Positions 44,230 through 55,984 of a DNA stretch of 64,000 nt are shown piece after piece. The first letter of the stretch is position 1; every line of letters starts with the position of its first letter. Source of the DNA: Haemaphysalis longicornis. Its lineage: Eukaryota; Arthropoda; Arachnida; Ixodida; Ixodidae. The notes beneath the pieces are model-generated. The model worked only from the letters and a program-made list of their open reading frames with translations, did no database searches and had not been told where the DNA came from. The DNA lies in NCBI GenBank assembly GCA_013339765.2, contig CM023457.1, positions 28,478,909-28,542,908 on the forward strand, given 5' to 3'. Made by a program: the position numbers and the translations under genes.

Positions 44230-45960
44230 TCCCAATCGCCCGGAGAGAGCGTAATTCGGAAGAGGCCGTTTCGGCGTTTTCCGCCGCACCGCGGCGCGCG
44301 GAGCCGATGGTTGAAACGAAAGCTGGGTGTGCTGCAACGCTTCTCGAAATTGCGTTTCGTCAACTTTCGCGCTTCGTATCGCAATAAAAAGAAAGCATAG
44401 CTGATGATATGGTTGAAAAGCGACTCATAGAACCTGATAATAATGAATTTATTTCACCTACGATTGCAGCTATGCGACTTCTTTACAATGTGCCGCATGA
44501 AGCCTTCGACACACCGACAATATTCCCTACTACCAATGGAAAATTTCTGGTGCTTAAATAACGTTCGGTTCGCTAAAAGGCGATTATTTTTCAGGTATTT
44601 CTTATCCAGGCTTACGTACTTTATATAATCTGCATGGTCAATGCAGTTCAGTAGAGCCGATCGCGTCATACGCACGATGCATGGCTGCGCTCTTATCTGG
44701 CCTTAGAATTAATGCCTGTTGGGTGGAAGCACCCGTCATATTTTTAGGATTAACACGTTTAAAGAGTATTACGTTGAGCGATAGCCTCAAAGATATGGCA
44801 ATCTGTTCTACACATGTGCGTTAAGCAAGTTACAGTTTCAATTTCAGTCGCAACAAATAAAACAACTTGAAGTCAGATGCACCCCGATTTCATTTGTATT
44901 CCTAAACGTATTTCGGTATTTCGGTGGACAGGCGAGCCCAATTTTCCCTATTTTGGACCCAAGACTAAATACATTTGAATTTTCAATTACTGATTTCGAA
45001 GCCCATCCCCCATCCACGTGTGAAGCAATGATGACAGGTTTCATGTTTGCTTTGGACATGTACACACTGCAGCTGTTTTCAGAGGCCCGTTCTTCCACAC
45101 GAAAATATGCGAGACTTGTCCGTATGAAAAAAAAAAAAAAAGGTGGCGACAACAGTGTTTGCAAAATCATTTTAGTGTGACAGCGCACAACCTGCATAAA
45201 ACTCCTCGTAAGATTTTCTGCGTTTTGGGGGGCAACCGAATGCTTGTATTGTTGCTTCCTTTAGATAGTGACAGTGTGTCTTTTGTTTAGAGAAAACTGC
45301 ATAAAGAAGGAATAACACCATCGTAAACGGCAGCTAATTATTAGCTGAGTTGCACGGCGCAAAAAACGAATATAAATTGAAATCTCGTAAATTAAAAAAA
45401 AAGGCATATGTGTAAGAATATAATCAATAGGCTGCATAACAGGTGTTCCTTGGACGAGCTATCAAGAAAAAATATACAAATGTTCAACTTCTAAAAATAA
45501 CTGGCAAAATTAAACACGGCGCAATATAAAAATGCAACCACTGCGCTCGATTGTTGTCCATAACCCACCCTATGTGGAAATAAAAATATAACTGCTGTTG
45601 CAACAAGCAAGCACCCGATAATTATCTAGCCGAGACGTTTTCGCACCCAAATATCCGCGCACCTGAATGTCCACACGGAAATGTCCTGCACCGATCAAGC
45701 GCAGCAATCACAGCGCGATTAACTTTTCAATGCTGTTCCTCGAAGCTTCTGAGACAAGCGGGCTTCATGACCCGAAAGTTCGGTTTGTTAGCTCAACAAA
45801 AATAAAGCTGCAACACAGTTACGCGAATTCCGGCCGTGAAAACACGCAGCAACTCAGGCCTCACAAAGCCGGCCAGGGGAGTCGGTGCAAGCTGCCGAAC
45901 CATCGGCTAACACCGCCACCTCGCGGCGCGTTGCGGAGTTCGCCTTCGCCAAATTACATG

Positions 45961-46020
45961 TTTTAAATGCAGAGCATTTCAGTAACTCACGATGTCACCC
46001 GCGTTGGCGTCCGTAGTCCG
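45961..46020 (+). repeat. Dispersed block with palindrome AAATGCAGAGCATTT
   Basis: Shares TTTAAATGCAGAGCATTTC, then ACTCACGATGTCACCCG and GGCGTCCG, with 13061-13115. Here it directly precedes the pentanucleotide satellite. Confidence 0.75.
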
Positions 46021-46039
46021 CATCGCTCCCCGTCGGTCT

Positions 46040-46190
46040 GGCATTGGATTGGATTCGATTGGATTGGATTGGCTTGGCTTGGATTGGATTGGATTGGCTT
46101 GGCTTGGCTTGGCTTGGCTTGGCTTGGCTTGGATTGGATTGGTTTGGATTGGATTGGATTAAAGTGGATTGTGTTGGATTGTGTTGCGTC
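46040..46190 (+). repeat. (GGATT/GGCTT)n pentanucleotide satellite
   Basis: About 30 units of GGATT and GGCTT, with the variant types clustered. The reverse-complement relative (CAATC/CAATT type) occurs at 59966-60027. Confidence 0.95.
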
Positions 46191-46269
46191 ATAGCCGCGC
46201 CACGTTGCGTCATAGCCGCGGCAGGGGGTTCACGGCACGTTTCACGTTTCACCATCGACTTCATCGACA

Positions 46270-46494
46270 ATGTCTACGCGGGAACAGAAGGCGGCGCGGC
46301 GGCGTGCTGCGGATGCTGAGCGCAAGCGCCGCAAGCGAGCCGCCGACGCCGAACTTCGCCAGCGAGAAGCCGCAGCCATTCGTGAACGTCGGGACGGCGA
46401 TGCGGGAGGGAAAACAAGCACAAAAAGAACAGAACTCCTGCTGGCGCAGTTTCAGGCAGGGGGCGCGCGAGCACTGCGAAGGCGGGAAATTTGA
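46270..46494 (+). CDS. Arg/Ala-rich basic reading frame (transposon N-terminus?)
   Basis: ATG-initiated frame of 74 codons in good context after the satellite. It begins MSTREQKAARRRAADAERKR and continues RKRAADAELRQREAAAIRER, with REQKAARRR / AERKRRKR / ELRQRE periodicity. Strongly basic, alpha-helical repeats of this type precede the helicase and other domains in Helitron and other arthropod transposon proteins, and also occur in basic-zipper-like host proteins. It ends at TGA 46492-46494. The following block (46509-46599) is a dispersed repeat, so the frame is probably truncated at its 3' end. The identification is tentative. Confidence 0.4.
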   Translation: MSTREQKAARRRAADAERKRRKRAADAELRQREAAAIRERRDGDAGGKTSTKRTELLLAQFQAGGARALRRREI

Positions 46495-46508
46495 AATGCG
46501 TCGGGTGG

Positions 46509-46599
46509 TAGCAGTGAGCGGATAACAGCCCATTATGGCGAATCAGTGTTCTGCATTTCCAACAGTTTTCACGTAGAGTGGAACGGCTGTAACTTTTTT
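46509..46599 (+). repeat. Dispersed repeat fragment shared with 24157-24260
   Basis: Carries TAGCAGTGAGCGGATAAC, CCATTATGGCGAATC and GAACGGCTGTAACTT in the same order as the 24-kb copy. Confidence 0.7.
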
Positions 46600-46622
46600 G
46601 CTGGGGGACGCGCCGAATGGGA

Positions 46623-46669
46623 CGGCCGGAGCAACGGCACGCCGCCGGCAGCCGATCGCGGAGGCCGTG
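46623..46669 (+). repeat. Inverted repeat arm, partner at 44183-44229
   Basis: Begins CGGCCGGAGCAACGGCACGC. See the partner entry. The arms are 2.4 kb apart and enclose AT-rich sequence, the satellite and the Arg-rich frame. Confidence 0.85.
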
Positions 46670-46767
46670 GCTGCGGCATCGGCCTCCTAGCCTTCCTCCG
46701 GCAGGTGGCAACACGGGTCCCGCACCCGTATCCTTTCGCTCCTCCCCTATCTCCCTTGCCGCGGCGC

Positions 46768-47340
46768 CTATATGTCCCACCATCGGGGCGCTACTCCGTG
46801 CTGGGTGCTCCGCCAGGTTGCAACACGGGCCCCTCGCACGCCTCCGTTCCCTCCTCGCCTATCTCTCGGCGGAAAGGTTGCAAGCTGGGCTAGCTCAAAA
46901 GGCATATCAGAAACGCACTGCTCACACGCTGAGGAAACATTCGCCACGTTGTCAACCTCAGTGTCTATCCTGCTCTCTCCGGAGGGCACCACGGTGCTGC
47001 TGTGCCGGAAGTAATGGTTTGGTGCTCCGGTGCTCCCAGCAGCCACTAGCGAAGGAACGGCAGATGGTCTGGCGAAGTACACTTGTGTACGGATCGTGAC
47101 GACCTTCTCGTCGTACTCGTAGCTCTCGAACAAATCTGCTTCCAGCCAGTCCACATCGATTATCTCAAGGATGCGGGTATCCAGAGACTTCAATTCCTCG
47201 TACCTGCTGTTTACGGCACGCAGGTGCGATCGGATCTGGCCGGTCGGCGTGAGTGGATCCTGCAGCAGCAAATGAATGGCAGCTACGCCCCTTGTGACGG
47301 CTTCTCTCACAATGTCACGGTGGCGGCGTAGTTCCTGCAT
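46768..47340 (-). pseudogene. BEL/Pao-type gag N-terminus, 3'-truncated
   Basis: Minus-strand frame of 190 codons starting at ATG 47340. It reads MQELRRHRDIVREAVTRGVA, NSRYEELKSLDTRILEIIDV and DLFESYEYDEKVVTIRTQV. This is the pattern of the first about 100 residues of BEL/Pao polyproteins: a helical region with a basic start, a DLE-E/YEEKV type block and a coiled-coil tendency. The usual KLP-L-LPKFSGDP block that follows in complete elements is missing, and after about residue 120 the frame runs into GC-rich repeat sequence, so the element is cut off. Its 5' leader and any LTR would lie at higher coordinates (47.35-48.1 kb). An ATTAAACTTTATTG signal at 47.94 kb points the other way and may belong to another element. 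Confidence 0.6.
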
Positions 47341-48189
47341 GGCAGACGGCGCGAACGCAGGCGACCGCGTGTCCTAGGCACGAGCACGAGCGGAGACAGG
47401 GTTCGATGACGAGGCTCGCAGAATTGGGTAGCTTCCAGGGGACCTCAGCGCAGCCTTCGAGGACGCTACCTCGAAGACTGCGCCCATCAGGTCCCGTTTG
47501 CTCGTGCGTTGCCTCCCGGCTTGGATGAAACCACCGCGAACTCAAACAAAGACGAAAGAAGTGACACACAAGTTGTATCAACCTGCCTTTGAGGGAGCAT
47601 GAATTCTCATTAAAGGACCCCCATCATCCCATCTTTCTTCACAGTGTACTAAGTGCAGCGGATGTCAACGTAATTTTTCTGCCACTGACGTTTTATTTAG
47701 GCACTCCGAACGAATGCCCCGCGAAATTATGGAACCGTTACAAATAGCAGAAAGAGGAGACAAGTGTGTCAGCCAAGCAATCGTGTGTCTTTATCACAGA
47801 GATTGCATTTCTGCATGGGCCTTGACTGCCACCGGTGTATATCAATTTGCCTTATCATCTTGGCTTTTGTAAACTTGTTTTACTCACGCGCAGTTTTTAT
47901 TGTTTTGTGTTAGGTGTTTATGTTCACCCTTCTTGATATTAAACTTTATTGTTAGAGCAGCGGCTGTCCTTGTGTTGCACTTCCTTTTTCTTTGTTTAAG
48001 TTCACGCTGGATTCATCCAAGATAAACTGTCTCTCCCCTGCCGCTCATCTCTGCCCGCCATGGGGCCGCTGATCAGTGCCAGGCGCTGGAAGAAAAGCGT
48101 GTGGTTTGACCTCTAGCTGTCAAGGACAAAACTGATCACTCCGCGAAGACTGCCCGAGGTAGACTAGTGCAGCTATTGCTACAAAATCG

Positions 48190-48445
48190 CGGAAGTAGCG
48201 GAAAGCGCGAAGGGGCATGATTACCTTGGGTGCAATACAGAAGGGATATGTATTCGTGCCGTTGCTGTTAAAATGACCAAGTTAAATCACGAAGGCCCTT
48301 TTAATGCGGAAGCATACACTGGTGACTTTCCCCCAGATATTCGCTCGTCTGTCCATCCGTAACGCGTGATACTACTCTCTTCACAGTTATGGAAATTGAA
48401 TAAGGTCCTTCGGCCAAGGCAGCCTCCAAAGCCAACATCTGGCCC
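48190..48445 (+). repeat. Segmental duplication, arm A, block 6
   Basis: Collinear with about 58330-58500. Shared stretches include GGGATATGTATTCGTGCCGTT (arm B GGGCTATGTATTTCAGCCGTT), TTAAAATGA-CAA and GAATAAGG-CCTTCGGCCAAGGCAGCC (arm B GAATAAGGCACTTCGACACAGGCAGCC). Confidence 0.75.
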
Positions 48446-50340
48446 TTAAAAAGAATGCTTACAAATCCTAACCTTAACACAAACCCTGCCTCAGGGCGCT
48501 TCCCTAAACCAAGGTGATCCATTAATTCATTCAATCTTTCATGGCACTCAGCTACTTGGGGGATTGCCAAGCAGGAATGGGGCGTAGAGGGGGCTCATGG
48601 AAACTTAAGCATTTCAATGAAGAACGTATAATCAGGATGATGATGATGATGATGATAATGATTGCTATTGGTTTCCTCTTTGTAGCGGGGTGATGACATG
48701 TCATCTTACCAAAAAGGACTAATATACGCGTGCGCCACCTATCGTCTTCTCCTGACGTAACATGCCACGCTAATAATTGCGAGACTTCGCTGGTTTCGTA
48801 ACGCCGCCAAGCGGATCTGTCTGTTCAAAATGTGTCCCGCACGCCCTGCTTAGCTGTGCGGGCTTCTTTTTCTTCCTTTTGAGACGCAGTCTTCCCTCTT
48901 AGAAGAAAAAGCAGTGCAAGGCCTTCAGAGGCGAGGGAGCACTCGACGAAGACTTTGCGGTGGCGTACGATGCTGTCTACGAGTAGTGAAGTGGGCACTG
49001 TACACATAGAACACTTATATATGCTTTACTTCGAATTTCATTTGAGTTCCTGCTGGCGAGTCCCACAGATATGCACATGCTAAACGGTTCTCAGTGACTT
49101 ATTCAGCACTCGCGATGTTTACCTTAGAGCTACGAACACATCTCTGCTGTGACATCAGGTTTACACCTTTTTCCAATCTGGGTTCGATTTTTTAACAGCG
49201 AAGATGTTGAGCAAACCGTTTGTGTGTGGTGTCTGCAGTTAAAAATGCCAAGAAAATGCCGAGCGCTCGTTCATGCGTGCCTTGAGCGCACGTCCGTCAA
49301 GCTACAGATACTCACTTAGGGAGATTGGCCAACATTTGCCACAAAAAAACTCCAGCATTCACCGTATCGTGGCAACACTTGATCGGAACGAGAAAGACAC
49401 GTCATAAAGCACGACATTCGTTCTTTCGTCCTCGTGTCGTCGTGCGTATGCGGTCTGTACTGTAGAACAGCCGTGACTTGAGTGTCGAAACGGCTGTAGG
49501 TGATCCCTGACTTCCCGTGGCCCGGCCACTGAGAGTTCGCAAAGCTGAGGAACAGGACACGCTTCGAGAGGCTCAGCATACAAGACATATGCTGGAGACG
49601 ATACGCCGCGCTTGCAGAGTGGCGTGAAAAGGCATCGACCAAAACTAAGAACTCACTCTGACTTTGCTCAACATGAGGTAATTGAAATTCCATGCCACCG
49701 ACATCGCCTACAAGACATTGAAGCAGCTACGAATTTCTGGCTTTCAGTAGATGCCGTTATGAACTCTAACATGCAAAGTTAAGGAATATAGGAAGCCGAG
49801 AGAAAATATTGGCTCTCTTGCTCAATGCATGGCAAGACACGTTTCCACTCTTTTTAACTCCAATAAAGCCACGCGAGAATTTGACTTGCATGGAAAGAAA
49901 TTGGGCTATTTTTGCGTCCTGGTTCATCTTTTAGTTTTCACTTTTGGTTGGCCTATCACTTTACATGCACATAGACTAGGAAAGAATGTGCCCCAGAGAA
50001 CTTTTGCTGCAGTTTTTAAGGGTTAGGAATCATGGGCAACAATTCCGCCTGGTAATTCGGTGTATGATCCAGACCTCACCCAAGAACGCCAGCAGGCCAG
50101 CCTTACGCAGTCCTTATCTCTTTCTCTATCTCCCTATTTCTCTGTCCGCATTTGTTCTAACCTGTCCCCTTTTATTCCCCCTCTCCCCTTCCCACGGACT
50201 GAGTTGTATGCTGGTAAACTCCCACATGAGTTCAAAATATCCCCAGTCCACTTATTTCCTACTTTCTATTTCAATAAATCCCTCATCACCACGCACCATC
50301 ACTTCACATCATTTAACTAGACGCCTATAGCCTAGATGAG
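48446..50340. other. No gene recognised
   Basis: Contains a (GAT)n tract at 48633-48658. The 125-codon minus frame at 49316-49693 has no recognisable motif and is shadowed by another frame. No feature is supported beyond the microsatellite. Confidence 0.45.
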
Positions 50341-50347
50341 CACCCCC

Positions 50348-50388
50348 GGCTGTCGGACTGAGAGGATTCCAACCATAGTCCGACAGCC
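50348..50388. other. Perfect 12-bp inverted repeat
   Basis: GGCTGTCGGACT (50348-50359) and AGTCCGACAGCC (50377-50388) are exact reverse complements with a 17-base loop. The transcript would form a stable hairpin on either strand. The function is unknown; it could be part of a mobile-element end. Confidence 0.7.
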
Positions 50389-50511
50389 ACTTTTTGAATC
50401 ATCTACCTAGGGCTACCTCTAGACAGATATGCAGTAAGACTACACTGTTTATTCGGATATTAAGCTGAATGATGTCAACATTGAATTAGGGTACGTACCC
50501 CGGTCATTCGG

Positions 50512-50537
50512 TGAATGATGTCTAAACATCATTCTTT
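50512..50537 (+). other. Short hairpin followed by T-run
   Basis: GAATGATGT and ACATCATTC pair perfectly across CTAA, and TTTTT follows at once. This resembles an RNA polymerase III-type stop after a hairpin, but no associated small-RNA gene was recognised upstream. Confidence 0.35.
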
Positions 50538-51397
50538 TTGCAGCGTATGTGTTAGAAAATGTCAAACGACAACGAAAGCAGCTCTTTGGGTCTTCTGGCA
50601 CGCCAGTTTGTCTGGGGAAGGGGGAAAACAGTTTTTAAAGAAAGCTTTACTGAACTCATTAATGCCGTGGTAGTCCATAACGCCCTGTAGGAAAGCCAAC
50701 TTTCCCTGACCATGATGCCGAAGGATGGTGGTTGAATTCAAAGTAAAAAAGCCGGAATCAAACGTGATGCAATCAAACATGCGCACCTCGCGTTATGAAG
50801 CCGGCGCCTATCCGAATGCTTTTTTCGTCATTGTAGAAGCGAACACCAAGCAACAGGTACCGATTCGCGCGGTATACCCCAAACGTTAGGCCTTCGGAGT
50901 TCACACCCTAAAGTTGCTGTGGGTATTCTAGAAAAGGGGTGCGTACCTCAAGAGCAGCCCATACTCGCAGTGTGGGAGTGACCAACGAAAGTATCCATAA
51001 GCTTCGCGTTCACACTTCGCGTTCAACCTTCGTCACTTGCACGGAGGGGCACATGATTTTTTTCACACTTCAAATATAACTTTAAATTCAAAACGAGAAT
51101 AAGATTAAAAGCGACAATAAGATTGTTCGGCTGCAGACTGTCCCTTTCAAACTGTTTGTTTACCTTTGGGGTGTAAGACGTTTCTGTGCACTTGTGCACT
51201 TCTGTGCACTTGTATGGAGGAGGCCAGACAAGCCGCCAGACAAGCCACCAGACAAGCCGGTGGTTGTATGGATGGTATGGATCTTATTGCCGCTTTTAAT
51301 CTTTCTCGATCACCAGAAAATAGCCACTACACACTCGGGATGCCATATAAATCTGATAGCCTTTTCTCGCACGAGATAAGTACCGGAGGATTTTCTG

Positions 51398-52130
51398 TCA
51401 AAAGATAATAAGCGGCGGACACATCTGCCTACGAGCAATCCGGACTCGTCGCGTCAATATATCAAGAAGATCCGACGCGCAGGAACAGTCGAACCTGGTA
51501 TCTTCAAGAGGCCAATCTGATTTTCGGAACGCGAAACCCCATCGCCCAATTAAGGGGCGTTTCTCGCTCATTGCTCTGGCCTCTAGGCACCAAACTGCGC
51601 CCTCAGGCCAGCCTCCTACCTTCACCGTTCGAAGTCGGTTGTTTCGGTGCCCGCTGAAGCCTTCCCTGGCCGAAACGCTCGGAGGGGTGTCGGGTAGAGG
51701 GTCCTCCTTCGGGTGTAGAGTTCTCTACGAGCCTGTTCGAGGGCTTGACGACGCATCTTTGCACTGGTAGAGGTCGAGCCCGTGCTGCCCCTGTTCAAAA
51801 TTGCGCCCTCGAACTTGCGGCTGCTGGAGGAGGATGATCTGCTGGTTCAACTGCTCTCGGTGTCGCTGGAGTCGCTGCAGTCCGCGTGCTGCTGAACTTC
51901 CGCCGCCACGACGGGCTGCTGGGGACCTGTTTTTGGGGCGACGACCACTATTTGCAGCCGTACAATTGTCAGCGGCGCCTGTCTTTGGGGTCGCACCATT
52001 TGCAGTGTTGCTCCTCTCTTCAGGCTGCTTGCAGATGTGCTGTGGCGTAAACCTCAAGCCCCTACTGGTGGGTGCGTGTTCGGCCAGTTCACTCTTTGGC
52101 CGGCCCTGGAAGCAGTTCAAAGTTCTTGTT
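51398..52130 (-). pseudogene. Inverted paralogue of the 60.2-60.9 kb exon-like segment (broken copy)
   Basis: On the minus strand this aligns with 60290-60890. The reading frame that is open at 60 kb is recognisable here as DCSDSSDTESS, then an in-frame TGA, then KFEGAILNRGSTGS, SAKMRRQALEQARRELY, PTPLRAFRPGKASAGTETTD. The TGA and an early stop after TTDFER make this copy a pseudogene in that frame. A second frame (51725-52120) stays open by chance of composition (Gln/Arg-rich). Similarity continues past the splice-donor position of the other copy into what would be intron (GGTGCCTAGAGG, GTTCCTGCGCGTCGGA), so the pair arose by DNA duplication, not retroposition. Confidence 0.55.
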
Positions 52131-52139
52131 TAGCCAAAG

Positions 52140-52807
52140 GTTGCTGTTACCTCTTATTGCGCAGTACTTATGATTACGGGCGATGCGAAAGTCGGCACTG
52201 GTGGTTGTATGGATGAATCTAGTAGACGAATTAGGGTCCACTGTTAGCCCTTTTAGTTTTATGAAAGCTTGGCCGGTGCTGAAAAGGGGTTTTCAAGTCA
52301 TCGCAATTGACGGTGTTTACGCTAAAAATACCACATTTAGAAGATTACAAGGAGTGGTTCCTTTTCCCTCGCCTCCTCCATCGACTTCACGCACACACGC
52401 GCTACATCAGTGCGTAGATGGTAACCCTTACGCGATTGTGTCAATCAGAAATAAACATTGCTGTAGGGGTAATAATTCTGAAAGGAATACAATTTTGAGT
52501 GACTTAGCGCGTGTAAATTTTGTTCAGAAGGCAAGGGACAGACATCATCGCGGCACAGAGAGAGAGATAACATTTATTCAAACAACAGGATGGGGTACGG
52601 GAGAAAGAGAGTTAGGAGCTTTCTGTGGCCATCCTAGTCCGGTAGAAACCAAAAAACAATTATAAAAACTGGTGATAAGGAACTGTTAGTTAGTTTGCAA
52701 GCATTTTTTGGAGGGCTCATATGCGGGCGCAATTCAGTTTTGCTGTGGGTACAAGCCCTCTACTTCCTTTACGCATACAGCGCCATCTACAAAGATCCCC
52801 AGCATAC
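52140..52807. other. No gene recognised
   Basis: The 160-codon plus frame at 52183-52665 has no motif and ends in a segment with GAGAGAGATAACATTTATTC, a retroelement-tail-like stretch on the minus strand. I treat it as non-coding. Confidence 0.4.
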
Positions 52808-53020
<213 letters not shown>

Positions 53021-54699
53021 GTTTTCTAAATTGGGGAATACCAATTAGGTTGTGTTTTAAGATGTATTACGAAAAGAAGGAGCAACTGGTTCTGAACACA
53101 GGCTGTTTTCAAACACATTCGAACACAGTGCCACAAACACTCAAACAATGGTGTGTTATTATATAAGTGGTAAACAAAACAGGCTGCTTTAAAGCTAAGT
53201 AAAAACGAAGTAAGGCATATTTTTGCCGGGATGGTTGTGCCTACTATTCTGCAGATCCAGCTAGTAGTTAACAGCAATGGTAGTATTTTGGGAGAAACTT
53301 ATTAGAGACCCATTTTGTGAATTTTACCATTATTTCAAATAAGTTATTTGAAGACATTGGAAAGGTTTTTCAGAATGCCTTTGAAAACGCCGCCTTCGTC
53401 GAAAAAATGGTGCACCTACCGTCAACTACAGCTTAACAAACTCGTTGCTAAGCGAGTTGGTTGATACTTGAAGAAAAAGGAAAACGTAGCGTTAAACAGG
53501 CATGAGTGAAAACAATTTATGGACGGCCGCAGACGCCCGTATCTGTAGTATCTGCGGTACCATCGAAGTGCATATTTTTGTCAGCTGCAACATTCGCAAC
53601 GGCATATTACCCGCTGAGTCATACGTTCTTTCGACTCCGGCATGACCAACGTTAGGTACGACCATGCACTGCCGGCTCTTTCACCAAGCACGCAGTTGCA
53701 ACAGCTCCCGCTACCACAGAACAGGGAGCACTCCTGCTACCTCGTAACTCGTAGACGTGTTATTGCACAGTAAAAAAGGCAAATCCAAAAAAACCGCTGA
53801 AGAGTCCAATTGTCAGGCCAAGCGCAAGCCAGAAGCGGGGATCTTCCCATGACGTCATGGATTCCCAGGCGCAGTTCCCTCTGTAGTATACTTACTAAGA
53901 AACTCTATGATGGCTACGCCACAAACAATGAAAGAGAAACGGGACAGAGAAATGCCAGATTCGTTTACTTATTCCTCAGGAAATAACGCATCGTTGCTCA
54001 TCGAGCAAAAGCTGGGAGCGCTACGAAACGGATGCTCCTTCGGTTAAAAGAAAACTTCATTCCAAATTAATGGTCACTTCAAGCTTAGCTTTAAGAGGTA
54101 CTCTGATCGCGACGATCCAGTAAAGTCGAGAATGTGTTTTTATGTCATCTCGTCATTTTAACGCGAGAATAGGCCGAGTCGCGTTATGGGCTTTGCGACG
54201 TTCTCTTTCAGCGGTAACGTTTTATTTCATAATGAACGAGGCATTCTTTGCCGTTGAACGCATGCTTTGATAGCAACTAAGCGCGTGATCTGGCAGATCA
54301 AATCCAAGTCCTTCAGCATGCTGTTTCCGCTTTTCTTCAGCGTGCTGTTCCTCCTTTAGGCACTCTTATATTTATTTCACCGTAATGCCGCTTAGAAATC
54401 CAATACAAGTCAATTGTTGCAAACAATACCACAGTTTTGTTTTCATTCATGGCTCGTACGCATACAAATTATTATAAAAGCACGATCATTGTTTCACCCC
54501 ACTGTTCGTTTCCTCGGATAAGCCTGCGTTGATAAAAAAAGCCAACAAAGTTGGATCCGAAGAACACCGCCATAACGCACACATCCGAGGTAGTTATTTT
54601 CGGCCATATTCGTTTCGGGTAAGCATGATTACGCATGCAGATACTTGAAGATTCAGGACTTGACAAACCTTTCCTCCAGAGCAAGCAGATTAATATGAG
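53021..54699. other. No gene recognised
   Basis: AT-rich sequence without motif-bearing frames or repeats that I could detect. Confidence 0.5.
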
Positions 54700-55250
54700 G
54701 CTGCGTCCCATTGGGACACCACCTTGTTTACACTGAGCCCACGTCCTAGCTCGCTGAACGCGGCCAATATTCAAATTTGCGTTGTTTCTCTCGCTGGGCT
54801 AATGATGACGGTTCGTACCGACATCGCGGACTGCCAGAAATAATTCGCGGACCACAATCAAGTAAATAGTGCGAAAATCTCTCAGCGCTCGACACCGCCA
54901 TCAGGATTCAGTATTAACATTTACCTGGCTAGGATTGTCCGGTGATTGAGTCTTCAGTAAATAAGGGGATGTCAGTGAGGCGAAAAAGTGCACAACGAAA
55001 TAGCTTGTTTCTAATTCGAGGTAGCGCTGGAGGCCAATCGCTGCCTTATTTTGGGTTCTGTTTTGACGACCCCTCAGTCAAGTTGATGCTAACGTTAAGG
55101 AGGAATTGGCTGCTTGTCCTTCACTCACGTCATTCCTCCATAACCTTTAAATCTGAATGGTTTTTGATTTATAGTTCCGCGCCGTTTCACATTATTCTTT
55201 GTTTGAGGCAGTCAAGGGCACTTATAAAACTTTATTAAACGTGCTAATGC
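54700..55250 (+). repeat. Segmental duplication, arm B, block 1
   Basis: Counterpart of 34800-35430. The join to block 2 is interrupted by about 730 bp (55251-55984) not found in arm A. Confidence 0.8.
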
Positions 55251-55984
55251 AAGCATCAGCCCTTCCCATTCCCCGTAAGGATATGCGTTAAAAATGAAAA
55301 AAAAAATAAACATTTCCTAAAGAAAACATTTAATGTTGTCACGTAGTCAGAGACGACGCATGTTGCTTGAGGTCATAAACGTATATGGGAGCAAACTTGT
55401 GCTCATCGAAGAAATGAAAGAACACACTCACAGCGAAGTAGCAATCCCTAAAACGACGTCCGCAGGCCAGTGTCGGCGAATCCAATTTCGACTGGTTCGC
55501 CCTTCGAGCATTTTGGGGCCTTTTTTCCAAAGTGAGTCAAATCCACGTCGACAGAGTTTCTGAAACCAGGGAAAGTCTGCGACAGATCCTACACGCAACG
55601 CTGTCACTGCTATTACATGATATGTTTTCTATGTCAACTATGGGAAGTTAGCGTTGGCAGCGTCGCGCTAAATTCGTTAACAAATTTTCGTATGTTTCTG
55701 AAATTCTGTTCACGTGGATTTGACTCATCTTGAACAAAAAGCCCCTAATTTATCATTCCCCGCTCTGTTTTCTCGAATAGTCGAATTACAACGGGAACCG
55801 ACGATGTAATGGGCAGGCGACAACTGTGCCGAACACTCTCCATACCAAAAAGAATGCTTGCACGGGATACCAAAGAAAGGGAGGAAAACACACTCTTCTC
55901 TACGAAACTAGATAAGACAGTCAAGCGCGGCCACATGCTGGAAACAAAACACGTAAGCAAACAAAACACGAGGAAGTTTGCAGC
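55251..55984. other. Arm B-specific sequence; no gene recognised
   Basis: Has no counterpart between the matching parts of the 972-bp unit in arm A. The frames at 55333 and 55809 lack motifs. It could be an insertion in B or a deletion in A. Confidence 0.45.

Larger units (their letters stand above)
43900..48190. mobile_element. Arm A-specific composite insertion (about 4.3 kb)
   Basis: Arm B passes directly from block 5 to block 6, with nothing matching this interval. Inside are a GC-rich stretch at 44.1-44.35 kb, AT-rich gene-free sequence at 44.4-45.9 kb, a repeat block at 45.96 kb, a pentanucleotide satellite, an Arg-rich reading frame, a GC-rich block that pairs inverted with 44183-44229, and a minus-strand BEL/Pao gag. 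It is more likely several nested insertions than a single element. Confidence 0.5.

Noticed and set aside
47880..48010. Plus-strand LTR or gene 3' end (ATTAAACTTTATTG followed by a GT-rich stretch)
   Set aside because: Only a single signal was seen, with no second LTR, no primer-binding site and no upstream coding region on that strand.
49316..49693. 125-codon minus frame as a gene
   Set aside because: No motif, overlapping alternative frame on the same strand, composition like its flanks.
52183..52665. 160-codon plus frame as a gene
   Set aside because: Ends in a retroelement-tail-like GA/ATTTATTC segment, with no recognisable domain or codon bias.
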